Below, in pieces: positions 7,545-16,163 of a DNA stretch of 32,173 nucleotides; position 1 is the first letter of the stretch, and every line of letters starts with the position of its first letter. Source of the DNA: Gammaproteobacteria bacterium (GTDB lineage Bacteria; Pseudomonadota; Gammaproteobacteria; Steroidobacterales; Steroidobacteraceae); assembly GCA_004297335.1 (NCBI GenBank), contig SCUD01000098.1, forward strand, positions 1 to 32,173, given 5' to 3'. Under the pieces are notes generated by a model. That model had not been told where the DNA came from. It searched no databases and saw only the letters and a list, made by a program, of their open reading frames with translations. Both the position numbers and the translations under genes were made by a program.

Positions 7545-7853
7545 ATGCCCAGAAAAAGCCCTTTCACGATCCGTCTCTCACGCCAGGAGCGCGAGATCCT
7601 GGAAAGCCGTGCACGCAAGTATACGTTGCCGTATTGTGAAGTACTCCGCGCCAAGATTGTGCTGCTGGCCGCGGACGGACGGTCCAATGACCAGATCGCT
7701 GCCGAACTGTCGGTCGGCCGTGATGTGGTGAGCCTGTGGCGCAAGCGCTTCTTTCATGAACGACTACCGGGACTCGAAGAGCGCCCACGCCCGGGCCGCC
7801 CCCGGGTCTTCCCCCCCAGAGCTGGTGGTGCAGATCAAGGCTATCGCCTGTGA
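7545..7853 (+). CDS. IS630 transposase, N-terminal frame
   Basis: A 102-residue frame starting MPRKSPFTIRLSRQEREILE with an AT-rich leader and GGAGG nearby. It carries the helix-turn-helix region of IS630 transposases (SNDQIAAELSVGRDVVSLWR) and the PRPGRPR linker. The homologous sequence leaves this frame at a run of seven C residues (7811-7817) and continues in the next frame (PPELVVQIKAIA). The last 15 or so residues of the frame are therefore out of register. A -1 shift on the C run would join the two parts. Confidence 0.8.
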   Translation: MPRKSPFTIRLSRQEREILESRARKYTLPYCEVLRAKIVLLAADGRSNDQIAAELSVGRDVVSLWRKRFFHERLPGLEERPRPGRPRVFPPRAGGADQGYRL

Positions 7854-8694
7854 GCTGCCGGCGACACGCGCGCTGCCGCTGTCGCGCTTCAGTTGCGCCG
7901 ATGTCGCACGCGAAGCGCTGCGCAGCGGCATCGTTGCGAACATCAGTGACGCGACCGTGTGGCGCTGGCTGCACGAAGACGCCATCCGGCCCTGGCAGCA
8001 TCGCACCTGGATCTTTCCCCGCGATCCGCAATTCGCGCTGAAGGCCGGGCGTATTCTGGACCTGTATGCCAGGCGCTGGCAGGGCAAACGCCTGCGCTGG
8101 AACGAGTTCGTGCTCTCCACTGACGAGAAGACCAGCATTCAGGCCCGCATCCGCAAACATCCCGGTTCGCCACCACGCCCGCACTGCACCGCCCGGGTCG
8201 AACACGAGTACACGCGCGGCGGGGCGTGGGCCTACCTGGCGGCGCTCGATGTGCATCGCGCCAGGGTCTTCGGGCGTTGCGAGAGAACCACCGGCATCGA
8301 ACCCTTCGGCCGTCTGCTCGCCCAGGTGATGAGTCAGCCTCCCTACCGCGACGCCCGGCGCGTCTTCTGGATCATGGATAACGGTTCCTCGCATCGCGGC
8401 GAGCGGTGCGTGCAACGCCTGACCAGAGCCTATCCGAACCTGGTCCCGGTCCACGGTCCGATTCATGCCAGTTGGCTCAACCAGATCGAGATCTACTTCT
8501 CCATCGTGCAGCGCAAGGTCCTGACGCCCAATGACTTCTCCTGTCTGGAGGAAGTCGCGGAACGACTGCTCAGCTTCCAGGACTATTACGAGCGCATGGC
8601 AACGCCGTTCGACTGGAAGTTCACGCGAGATGACCTGGCCAGGCTCATCAAGAAGCTCTCCCCAGAGCCCGTTCCCACGTGCTTGGCCGCTTGA
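7756..8694 (+). CDS. IS630 transposase, catalytic frame
   Basis: This frame carries the DDE catalytic core. The genuine part begins at about 7816, just after the C7 run; the upstream ATG start gives residues that are out of frame with the family. The catalytic residues are visible as STDEKTS (first Asp), WIMDNGSSHRG (second Asp) and SWLNQIEIYFS (Glu). The protein ends just before the right terminal repeat. With frameshifting it would give a transposase of about 380 residues, close to family length, so the element may still be active. Confidence 0.85.
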   Translation: MNDYRDSKSAHARAAPGSSPPELVVQIKAIACELPATRALPLSRFSCADVAREALRSGIVANISDATVWRWLHEDAIRPWQHRTWIFPRDPQFALKAGRILDLYARRWQGKRLRWNEFVLSTDEKTSIQARIRKHPGSPPRPHCTARVEHEYTRGGAWAYLAALDVHRARVFGRCERTTGIEPFGRLLAQVMSQPPYRDARRVFWIMDNGSSHRGERCVQRLTRAYPNLVPVHGPIHASWLNQIEIYFSIVQRKVLTPNDFSCLEEVAERLLSFQDYYERMATPFDWKFTRDDLARLIKKLSPEPVPTCLAA

Positions 8695-8770
8695 CACAAT
8701 ACGTTGCCGAACTTATGAACCGATGTACTTAGCGCACCAACCAAGACCTCATTCAACCAGCGTCCCATCC

Positions 8771-10702
8771 ATGTGCGGAATCGCCGGCTACGCCGGAACC
8801 CATAGGCCAGAACTGCTGCCAGGCATGTGCAGGGCCATGGGTCATCGCGGTCCAGACGACGAGGGCTTCTGGCACAACGAGGCCTGCGGGGTCGGCCTCG
8901 GCCACCGGCGGCTGTCAATCATCGACGTTAGCCAGGCCGGCCACCAGCCGATGGTGTCCACCGATGGGCACACGATTATTGCTTACAACGGCGAGGTCTA
9001 TAACTTCCCGGAACTCCGCCAGGAGCTCGAGCGGGAGGGCCGTGCCTTCCACAGTCGCACCGACACTGAGGTGATCCTCCAGCTCTACGAGCGCGACGGT
9101 CTCGCGTGCCTGCAGCGACTGAACGGTATGTTCGCTTTTGCGATCTGGGACGGTCGCACCAAGCGACTGCTGCTTGCGCGCGATCACGCCGGCGTCAAGC
9201 CTTTGTACTACTGGCAAACGAACGGCGCGATCTACTTCGCCTCGGAACTCAAGGCGCTGCTCAAGATTCCCGGCGTGCCGCGCACGATCAATCATGCAGC
9301 CATTGTTGACTATCTCACCTTCCTGTGGGTCCCGGGCGCGGAGACGATGCTTGCCGGCATTCGCAAACTTGAACCCGGTCATTACCTGACATGGGATGGC
9401 GGCCGCGTCACAATTGCGCCTTGGTTTAGCCTGACCTACGATCCCGACCCGAATATCAGCCTCGCCGATGCAACCGACGCCGTGCGTAGCGCCATGACCC
9501 GCGCCGTGCATCGCCAAATGGTGTCTGACGTTCCGCTCGGAGCCTTTCTTTCTGGCGGGCTCGACTCCTCAGCCATCGCCGCGGCAATGCGTGCCGCATT
9601 TCCAGATCGAGAAATCACAGCCTACACAGCGGTCTTCCCTCCAGGCGAAATCGCCGAGGAACAGGGCGTCGACGATCTACCCTACGCCGAGCGCGTTGCC
9701 CGGCACCTGGGCTTGACTCTTTCACGCGTCGAGATTCGGCCAAACGTCATCGAGCTTCTGCCGCTAATGATCTACCACCTCGACGAGCCCGACTCTGATC
9801 CAGCCATATTTCCTTCTTATCTCATTGCGAACCGTGCCCGCGACGACGGCATCAAGGTTCTGCTCTCCGGCACCGGGGGCGACGAAGTCTTTTTCGGCTA
9901 CCGCAGCCACGTCGCGCTGGGGCTGTACCAGCGCCTTGATTACCTGCCGCGTTGGCCTACGACGGGCGCGATGGCAGCCGCCTCAAGGGGAGCAAATGGC
10001 TTCCTCGGGCACACCCACATTCTGAGCCGACGGATCAGGAAGTTCGTGCGCGGATTCACAGCTGCGTCAGGCGTACCTAGACACATGGCACTAGTCGATT
10101 GGTCGGAGCCTCAAGTCCGTGAGAGACTGCTCCTGCACCGGGACGCCCGACAAGCGATGCAAAGCGACGCCTCCGCCTATATCGAACAGTACAGCACCGC
10201 GTTCAGGGGTTGCGGCCATCTGAATCATCATTCCCATATTCTGATACAGACATTTCTCGCCGCTCACAATTTCCTTTACACGGATCGCACAAGCATGGCG
10301 GCCTCGATTGAGGTACGAGTCCCGTTCATGGACCTTGAGCTGATGCAGCTAGCAGCGCGCCTGCCTGAGAACTTCAAGCAGCGCGGCAAAGTGAGTAAGC
10401 TCGTGCTGAAGAAGGCAATGGAGTCCCGTCTGCCAGAGGAGGTGATCTACCGATCAAAGGTGGGTTTCGGGGCGCCGCTTCGAAGGTGGCTGCGCGATGA
10501 CCTGAACGGAGTCATTCGCGACACACTTTCCGCTGATAAAATTCGCGAACGAGGCCTATTCGATCTCAGTCAAGTTGAGGCGATCTTGCGCAGTAACGAT
10601 AACCAGACAGCCGATCATGCCTACTTGATCTATGCGCTGATCAACTTCGAGCTTTGGGCTCAGACCTTTGTCGACCGCCCGGGCGAGCCGGTCACACTGT
10701 AG
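8771..10702 (+). CDS. asnB: Asparagine synthase (glutamine-hydrolysing), AsnB-type
   Basis: A 643-residue amidotransferase that transfers glutamine nitrogen onto a carboxylate via an acyl-adenylate. In polysaccharide clusters this family often amidates a sugar acid or precursor. The start at 8771 places Cys2 as the N-terminal nucleophile (MCGIAGYAG). The glutaminase domain spans about 2-200 with RHRGPDD-like GHRGPDDEG and AYNGEVYN; the synthetase domain has the ATP-binding SGGLDSS at 261-267 and GTGGDEVFFGY. Length and motifs are complete. No good ribosome site is visible before the ATG, and the IS630 right end lies 39 bp upstream. GC content is below that of the flanking exosortase and 21-28 kb genes. 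Confidence 0.92.
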   Translation: MCGIAGYAGTHRPELLPGMCRAMGHRGPDDEGFWHNEACGVGLGHRRLSIIDVSQAGHQPMVSTDGHTIIAYNGEVYNFPELRQELEREGRAFHSRTDTEVILQLYERDGLACLQRLNGMFAFAIWDGRTKRLLLARDHAGVKPLYYWQTNGAIYFASELKALLKIPGVPRTINHAAIVDYLTFLWVPGAETMLAGIRKLEPGHYLTWDGGRVTIAPWFSLTYDPDPNISLADATDAVRSAMTRAVHRQMVSDVPLGAFLSGGLDSSAIAAAMRAAFPDREITAYTAVFPPGEIAEEQGVDDLPYAERVARHLGLTLSRVEIRPNVIELLPLMIYHLDEPDSDPAIFPSYLIANRARDDGIKVLLSGTGGDEVFFGYRSHVALGLYQRLDYLPRWPTTGAMAAASRGANGFLGHTHILSRRIRKFVRGFTAASGVPRHMALVDWSEPQVRERLLLHRDARQAMQSDASAYIEQYSTAFRGCGHLNHHSHILIQTFLAAHNFLYTDRTSMAASIEVRVPFMDLELMQLAARLPENFKQRGKVSKLVLKKAMESRLPEEVIYRSKVGFGAPLRRWLRDDLNGVIRDTLSADKIRERGLFDLSQVEAILRSNDNQTADHAYLIYALINFELWAQTFVDRPGEPVTL

Positions 10703-10748
10703 TCGCAGTGAAGGGTGACCGTTCAGTGTGGCGGCGGGAGCTACAATC

Positions 10749-11648
10749 ATGACTGAACTCAAAGATACCGTGCGTTCCTTCTGGGAACAGACATCGTGTG
10801 GCGAAATCTATGCAGCCGGCGGCGATGCACAACAATGTTTCGAAGCGCAGGCTCGCGCTCGATACGCGATGGAACCTTTCATTTTTCCGTTCGCCCAGTT
10901 TCCCCAGGGGTTGAACAAGGATGTCTTGGAGATCGGTGTGGGCATGGGCGCCGATCATGTCGAATGGGCCAGGTGCGGGCCCCGATCACTGGCCGGAATT
11001 GATCTAACGGATCGCGCAGTAAAGTTTACGCAGGCGCGTCTGTCTCAGTTCGGACTGCATTCTGACGTCAGGGTTGCCGATGCAGAACATCTTCCATTTC
11101 CAAGTAGCAGCTTTGACATCGTTTATTCATGGGGTGTCCTGCATCACACCCCAGACACATCGCGGGCGATCAACGAAGTTTGGCGTGTACTGCGACCTGG
11201 CGGTTCTGCCCGGGTCATGATCTATCACCACCCTTCCCTTGTGGGGTACATGCTCTGGGTCCGCTACGCGCTTGGGGCGGGGCGGCCGTCGACGTCCATC
11301 AGGGAAGTCTACTCACATCATCTCGAGAGCCCCGGGACGCAGGCGTTCTCAGTTTTGGACGCCCTGCGTCTTTTTGGCCGGTTTTCCAAGATCACAGCCA
11401 GCATTCAGTTATCCAACGGCGATCTGCTCGAGGGTGAAGCCGGACAGCGTCACAAAGGGCATGTGTTAAGCGCTGCGCGACTGATCCGGCCGCGCTGGTT
11501 GATCCGTCGCGCGGGACGCAGGCTGGGGCTATTCTTGCTTATCGACGCGGTCAAGTGGCATGCCGTCGTTCATTCGTGGCGCCCCGCAATGAGAGGTGGC
11601 TCCGCTTGTTTGGACAGATTTCCGGTCGGGATAAGTGGAACTGCCTGA
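10749..11648 (+). CDS. SAM-dependent class I methyltransferase
   Basis: A 299-residue methyltransferase, probably modifying a sugar of the polysaccharide or its precursor. The SAM site is clear: motif I VLEIGVGMGADH (about 59-70), an acidic residue Asp85 after AGI, and DIVYSWGVLHHTPD (about 123-136) typical of the methyltransferase 11 fold. The ATG at 10749 is preferred over the upstream GTG at 10728 because GGGAG lies about nine bases before it. It follows asnB by 46 bp in the same direction, so both may form one operon. The C-terminal third (RLIRPRWLIRRAGRRLGLF) is basic and may contact the membrane. The acceptor is unknown. Confidence 0.88.
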   Translation: MTELKDTVRSFWEQTSCGEIYAAGGDAQQCFEAQARARYAMEPFIFPFAQFPQGLNKDVLEIGVGMGADHVEWARCGPRSLAGIDLTDRAVKFTQARLSQFGLHSDVRVADAEHLPFPSSSFDIVYSWGVLHHTPDTSRAINEVWRVLRPGGSARVMIYHHPSLVGYMLWVRYALGAGRPSTSIREVYSHHLESPGTQAFSVLDALRLFGRFSKITASIQLSNGDLLEGEAGQRHKGHVLSAARLIRPRWLIRRAGRRLGLFLLIDAVKWHAVVHSWRPAMRGGSACLDRFPVGISGTA

Positions 11649-11706
11649 GGGGTTGATGATGATTTCTCGATCTCTCGTTCTGGTCAATTGTCCAGCTGAA
11701 ACGGAG

Positions 11707-11727
11707 TCTGACGCCGCAGGCGTCAGA
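11707..11727. terminator. GC-rich hairpin after the methyltransferase gene
   Basis: A perfect stem of nine pairs (TCTGACGCC, loop GCA, GGCGTCAGA) in the gap after the methyltransferase stop. There is no T tract, so it is only a possible terminator. It could instead be part of the IS3 remnant end. Confidence 0.4.
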
Positions 11728-11756
11728 AGCTCTTCGGTTCGGCTCTTCGGCATCGG

Positions 11757-12476
11757 TCAGGCCGCCAGCGCCGTGGCAGCCGCGGGGCGGCCGAAGTACA
11801 CCTCGTCCGGTGTCGGGTAATCGAGGGTCTCATGCAAGCGGCGGCCGTTGCAGATGGCGAAGTAGCGGGCCAGGGATTCACGGGCCTCGCGGCCCTCGGT
11901 ATACGCCCGCAGGTAGACCTACTCGTACTTGACGCTGCGCCACAGCTGTTCGATGAACACGTTATCGATCCAGCGGCCCTTGCCGTCCATGCTGATCGCC
12001 ACGCCGGCGTCCTTGAGGGTCGCCGTCCACTCGGCGGCCGTGAATTGTGCGCCCTGGTCGGTGTTGAAAATCTCGGGTCGGCCGTAGCGCGCCAGGGCCT
12101 CCTCGAGCGCCTCGACGCAGAAGTCGGCGCTCAGGGTGTTCGACAGCCGCCAGGTCAGCACCTTGCGACTGTAGACGTCGAGGATGGCCATCAGGTACAG
12201 GAAGCCGTGGGCCATCGGCGGGTAGGTGATATCCGCCGCCCAGACCTGCCCGAACCGCTCGATCGCGAGATGGCCCAGCAGATACGGGTAGACGGCCGCG
12301 CCCCGGGCCGGCCGGCTGGTCCGGCGCTTGCTGTACAGCGCCTCGATCCCCATCCGCCGCATGAGCTGCAGGTCCCGCTCCGGCAACGGCCGCGGCTCGT
12401 AGTACACACTCGAGCGCGACAGCTCCAGCAGCGCCGCCTGACGCTCCACCGGCACCTCGCCACCCCGCTCGATCAT
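11757..12476 (-). pseudogene. IS3-family transposase OrfB, internally deleted with amber stop
   Basis: The frame opens with MIERGGEVPVERQAALLELS and SRSSVYYEPRP, then jumps from DLQLMRRM to GIEALYSKRRTSRP. In the family two LMRR(M) segments lie roughly 40 residues apart, so the part between them (target-binding region) has been removed, apparently by joining the two copies. The integrase core follows with Asp in WAADITYPPMAHGFLYL, Asp in NTDQGAQFT and Glu in DNVFIEQLWRSVKYE. A TAG at 11919-11921 then interrupts the usual SVKYEEVYL. After it the frame continues VYLRAYTEGREARESLARYF to the natural stop at 11757. All three catalytic residues remain, but the protein should be inactive. Confidence 0.82.
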
Positions 12477-12775
12477 CGCTTGGCGCTCAGGCCGGGGAAT
12501 TTCCCGAGCGCGCCTTCTAATATATCCCGCTCGACGGTCAGCTCGCCGATTTTCCCGTGCAGTTCCCGGATCCGCTCGCGACTGTCCGCCGCCACCGGGT
12601 TGCCGTCGAAAATCGCCGCCGCGTTCTCAAGTAGCTGCCCCTTCCAGGCCGTCACTTGGTTCGGATGTACCTCGTGGTGCGCCGCAATCTCGGCGATCGT
12701 CTTGTCTCCCCGGACTGCCTCCAGGGCCATCCGCGCCTTGAACGCCGCTGAGTGGTTACGTCTCGGCTTCTTCAT
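12473..12775 (-). CDS. IS3-family transposase OrfA
   Basis: A 100-residue DNA-binding subunit beginning MKKPRRNHSAAFKARMALEA. It carries the helix-turn-helix KTIAEIAAHHEVHPNQVTAW and a C-terminal leucine-zipper-like segment (RIRELHGKIGELTVERDILE). The end GALGKFPGLSAKR and the ATGA overlap with OrfB are typical of the family. A longer frame from 12820 exists, but family similarity starts at the Met at 12775. Confidence 0.85.
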   Translation of the reverse strand: MKKPRRNHSAAFKARMALEAVRGDKTIAEIAAHHEVHPNQVTAWKGQLLENAAAIFDGNPVAADSRERIRELHGKIGELTVERDILEGALGKFPGLSAKR

Positions 12776-12884
12776 GGATTTCACTTCTTCGGTCACTATG
12801 GTACCCGGACTGAAATCCACTCATCCCCGTGTTCGAAATTGCGGCGCCACCTCTGTACGCGGCATATCCTGGCAGGAGACATGT

Positions 12885-14612
12885 ATGCCAGAAGCAATGT
12901 TGACCAAGTGCCGTCCGATCTCATCCCTCCTTGCCGTAGCCTGCGCGCGAACGCGACTTGCTCTCACCTCAGCGGCTATTCACTTGGCCTTGACCTTTGC
13001 TTGCCACGGCGCTTTGGCATCGGTCGCGGATGATATCCGGATTGAGGCAACGCGGCCGAACCAGGATGCCGAGGGTTATGCGCTCCCATTGATTTCTCAC
13101 TGGACTACCGGGAACCACGCGCTGTCGCGTGGCTGGGCGCCCGCCAGGCAGTTGGAGCTGATCGACCAAGGGCATTATCTGCTGCCCTGGTTCCAACTCC
13201 CAGGAAGAACAACATCCGACTACCCTCAAACCGCCGCCGAGTTCACCGAATACTACGAGGAATCGATCAAGAGGGCCGCTGTGCTGCGTCTTCCGCTGGT
13301 CTTTATTGCTAGTCAGTGGGAGGCCGGCTTGTCGAAGGATCCGTATCTACGGTTGCCTGCAGAATTGAATCCAAATGTCGTCACCGCCGATGGCATCGTG
13401 CTCCCGAAGGTAAGTCCTTTCGGACCTGTGCAGCCGTGGATCGAAATCGGGCTGGCAACCACGGCAACATCCTGGATGAAGCAGATTGCCGAGTGGTATC
13501 CCGATCCGCCACTGGTAATTTTCCTGTCAAACAATGAGCACGCGAAGCTCATGTGGAAAGATGCAGAGCTTGACCGCCGATATGTTGCAGCCAATGGGAC
13601 CGGGACAAGCAAGTCGCTGAAGAAGGACCTGGTCTCCAAAGGCTGGATTGAGCGCTACCGAGCGTTGCAGGCCGGCATGCGGAGCGGTCTAGCTAGCCCG
13701 GCATGGCGCTCCGCCAGCATATTCATTGGCTACGATGCGGCAGGCCCTCCTCACTTCGGGCGGTGGGCTGAGTGGGATTCATACGCCTTGAATACCAGCG
13801 AATTCATCGATCCGTCTCCGTTGGTGTGGGATGGAGGGAGCCCCTCGTTCTATACCGATAACTGGCGAGAAAGCACTGATTTTACGATGTACTGTCCGCA
13901 GATCGAGTTCATGAATCTCGTGTTCATGAACGCAAGCGCACGGCTTGTTAACCCTCGCTTCTGGTATGAAATGTCAGTGTGGGATGGGCATATGCCAGAT
14001 GACCCGGCGACGGACAAGCGGGGATACTACGAGTCGCTGGGCCAGTCGTACAGCCCAGCGAGGTACGGCGGGATGGTCAGGTTCGGCATGTGGTTGACCA
14101 GGCCACGGGCGGTACGTGAATTCCGAGACTGGGTCTATCCGCGCGAAGACGGCAATGACTACTTCATGAGCTTGGTCGCAGCTGTCGACGAGGTCCACAA
14201 TACGCCTTTGCTGCGTGATTGGTGGCAAAGGGGCACGCTCGTCGTAAATCCCGCGGGCATGCATCCCTATCAGGTGCAGATACCACCTGAGTACCAAAGC
14301 GTCAACCGCTGGTTCCTGCTCGATTCGGACGCCAATCCTCCGAAGCCTTGGGCGCCGTCTACGCGGCTGCGCGTCTACGCGCTTGCGATGAGTCGTGTAC
14401 GGGATCACGGCGCAGAATGGTTGGTGTATGCGCACGCGCCGACCGGGCCTGTCGCAGATGCTGACGTTAAGTTGCCCGGATACGGTGTGCTCAGGATTAT
14501 GGTCCCAACGGAGGGTGCCTTTTATCAGGTAGGCAGAGGCGAGGTCCGCCGCGTAATGCCATGGTCAACCGAGTTGCAGCCACGCGCTCCGTTGGGCGTT
14601 CGGGCAGACTAG
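12885..14612 (+). CDS. Secreted protein of unknown function, possible glycoside hydrolase fold
   Basis: A 575-residue exported protein. A hydrophobic leader (LALTSAAIHLALTFACHGAL, ending near residue 46) is preceded by basic residues. The ATG at 12885 is chosen because AGGAGAC lies just upstream. I do not recognise a named family. Two features suggest a TIM-barrel glycoside hydrolase of clan A: Glu218 after a strand in VIFLSNNEHAKLM, resembling the acid/base position, and Glu362 in WYEMSVWDGHM, resembling the nucleophile position. Aromatic residues are abundant, as in carbohydrate-binding proteins. It sits inside the polysaccharide block and could trim or process the polymer in the periplasm. 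This is inference; a structural prediction would decide. Confidence 0.75.
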   Translation: MPEAMLTKCRPISSLLAVACARTRLALTSAAIHLALTFACHGALASVADDIRIEATRPNQDAEGYALPLISHWTTGNHALSRGWAPARQLELIDQGHYLLPWFQLPGRTTSDYPQTAAEFTEYYEESIKRAAVLRLPLVFIASQWEAGLSKDPYLRLPAELNPNVVTADGIVLPKVSPFGPVQPWIEIGLATTATSWMKQIAEWYPDPPLVIFLSNNEHAKLMWKDAELDRRYVAANGTGTSKSLKKDLVSKGWIERYRALQAGMRSGLASPAWRSASIFIGYDAAGPPHFGRWAEWDSYALNTSEFIDPSPLVWDGGSPSFYTDNWRESTDFTMYCPQIEFMNLVFMNASARLVNPRFWYEMSVWDGHMPDDPATDKRGYYESLGQSYSPARYGGMVRFGMWLTRPRAVREFRDWVYPREDGNDYFMSLVAAVDEVHNTPLLRDWWQRGTLVVNPAGMHPYQVQIPPEYQSVNRWFLLDSDANPPKPWAPSTRLRVYALAMSRVRDHGAEWLVYAHAPTGPVADADVKLPGYGVLRIMVPTEGAFYQVGRGEVRRVMPWSTELQPRAPLGVRAD

Positions 14613-14839
14613 TCTGTTGCAATTGCGTGTTCTCTGGCTCTAATGCTTTTTCGAAGTGTAGAAAACTCTCGTAGGGCCTCATCGTTCGCCGCGACACGAT
14701 TTGAAGTGATTGAAATCATCAGCAAGGCCTACCGGGCATCTATACGGTGCTGGCGATTGCGATTGCGTCAATCGGCGAGTGAGTCTATGAGCAAGATCTG
14801 GATGCATGACCGCCCCAGATGCCTTGGTGCGGCGCGCGC

Positions 14840-16159
14840 ATGAAATGGTTTGATGGCACATTCGTATTGTTGGTCGTCGCACTAAGACTTGCGTCGGCGG
14901 AAACCGCCAATGTCAGCTTTGCTGCACTGGCATGCTATGCCCTTCTCGGCCGCGCCCGGGCGATACAGGCGTTGTTGCTATCGTGGCTGTTCGTAATGCT
15001 CAATCCGGGGATAAGTCCGACGCCCTCAGTGGCCGGTGTCGGCCGCTACGGAGTTCTGCTTTGCGCAGCGATTTCTGTATTGTTGAGAAGCGGCATTTTG
15101 ACTAGACACTTTCGGATGCACCCGATGACCCGAGCAACAATGTTGCTCGGAGGGTTCTTTGTATTCCATTCGATAGCCACTAGTCCATTTGTCGATGTTT
15201 CCGTACTGAAGTCGGCTTCCTGGATGATTGCAACCAGCACTCTAATTTCGGGCTGGCATAGTTTAAGCGTCGACGAGCACAAGACATTGAGTACGCAGGT
15301 GTTTGTCGGCCTCACAATCTTGATGTTGTGCAGTTTGCCCTTTCTGCTGCTTCCGCAGGGGTACCTCGTCAACGGAACTGGCTTTCAGGGCGTGCTCAGT
15401 CATCCGCAGGCGTTTGGTCCAACGATGGCACTGCTCGGGGCGTGGGCAGTAGGTCACATCGTAGGGAATCGGTCCGAGACCTGGTACTTCACTGTTCTTG
15501 GCGCGACATGCCTTTCGCTCATAGTGGCGTCGGAGGCACGAACCGCTGGCTTCGGGTTGATACTCGGCTGCATGTTTGCAGTCATTATCACGCCATTGCT
15601 GTCCCGATCACGTACGCGAGTCGTTTTGCGAGGCCTACTTTCTCGACGAGTGCAGATTCTATTGCTGATATTGCTGGCTGGTGCCGCAATGGCATGGCCA
15701 CTGCTCGAGAGCCGCATGGTGCAGTATGTGGAAAAGCGATCAGAGGCCGATGACGCCTCCGAAGCGTATCAAATTTCGCGTGGTGGCCTCATTCAGCAAA
15801 TGTGGATCAACATCCAACACCGCCCTCTCCTCGGGATTGGCTTCGGCATCGCATCGAGTCCGAATCAGATGGTCGTCGAGCGCGAACCAGTTCTTGGGTT
15901 TCCGGTTAGTGCTGCAATTGAAAAAGGTGTGCTGCCGCTCGCGGTATTGGAAGAGGTGGGTGTGATAGGTGCTCTCGCAGTGGCAGTGTGGCTGTTCACC
16001 TTGTTGCGCCGCAGTGCGAGCGGCGGTGTAATAACGATGGCAGTGGTGATGACCGTGCTTTCCATGAACATGGGGGAGTCCACGCTCTTCTCTCCCGGAG
16101 GCTTCGGTCTGTTACCGCTGGCGCTCTTGGGTTGGGCGGCGTCGAGCAGATCAGTCTGA
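14840..16159 (+). CDS. O-antigen polymerase/ligase-like membrane protein (Wzy-type)
   Basis: A multi-pass inner-membrane protein of about 439 residues with roughly ten or more hydrophobic segments. A periplasmic-type loop near the C-terminal third reads RGGLIQQMWINIQHRPLLGI, matching the H.PLLGIGFG pattern of the O-antigen ligase/Wzy_C family. It probably polymerises repeat units on the periplasmic side. The start is ATG 14840 (MKWFDGTFVL); an ATG at 14819 is also possible and neither has a strong ribosome site. The gene is followed at four bases by a glycosyltransferase. The 227-bp gap upstream shows no supported gene. Sequence divergence is high, so Wzy versus ligase cannot be separated. 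Confidence 0.82.
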   Translation: MKWFDGTFVLLVVALRLASAETANVSFAALACYALLGRARAIQALLLSWLFVMLNPGISPTPSVAGVGRYGVLLCAAISVLLRSGILTRHFRMHPMTRATMLLGGFFVFHSIATSPFVDVSVLKSASWMIATSTLISGWHSLSVDEHKTLSTQVFVGLTILMLCSLPFLLLPQGYLVNGTGFQGVLSHPQAFGPTMALLGAWAVGHIVGNRSETWYFTVLGATCLSLIVASEARTAGFGLILGCMFAVIITPLLSRSRTRVVLRGLLSRRVQILLLILLAGAAMAWPLLESRMVQYVEKRSEADDASEAYQISRGGLIQQMWINIQHRPLLGIGFGIASSPNQMVVEREPVLGFPVSAAIEKGVLPLAVLEEVGVIGALAVAVWLFTLLRRSASGGVITMAVVMTVLSMNMGESTLFSPGGFGLLPLALLGWAASSRSV

Positions 16160-16163
16160 AGGC

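Larger units (their letters stand above)
7457..8731 (+). mobile_element. IS630-family insertion sequence
   Basis: A near-complete element of about 1.27 kb. The left end (GTACTCGGGCTCATAA... GGCAACGTAT) and the reverse complement of the right end (GTACATCGGTTCATAA... GGCAACGTAT) match over about 30 bases as imperfect terminal inverted repeats. TA dinucleotides at 7457-7458 and 8730-8731 fit the TA target preference of this family. The element carries two overlapping transposase frames with an intact DDE triad. Its right end lies about 40 bp upstream of asnB, so it has probably displaced that gene's original promoter region. Confidence 0.85.
11740..12815 (-). mobile_element. IS3-family insertion sequence remnant
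   Basis: A minus-strand two-gene IS3-type unit (OrfA, OrfB) disabled by an internal deletion and an amber stop in OrfB. It sits between the methyltransferase gene and the secreted-protein gene, interrupting the forward polysaccharide block. I could not find convincing terminal repeats, so the edges are approximate. Confidence 0.75.

Noticed and set aside
11832-12884. N-terminal extension of the secreted-protein frame through the IS3 remnant
   Set aside because: The frame is open by chance opposite OrfB/OrfA. The ribosome site and signal peptide support a start at 12885.
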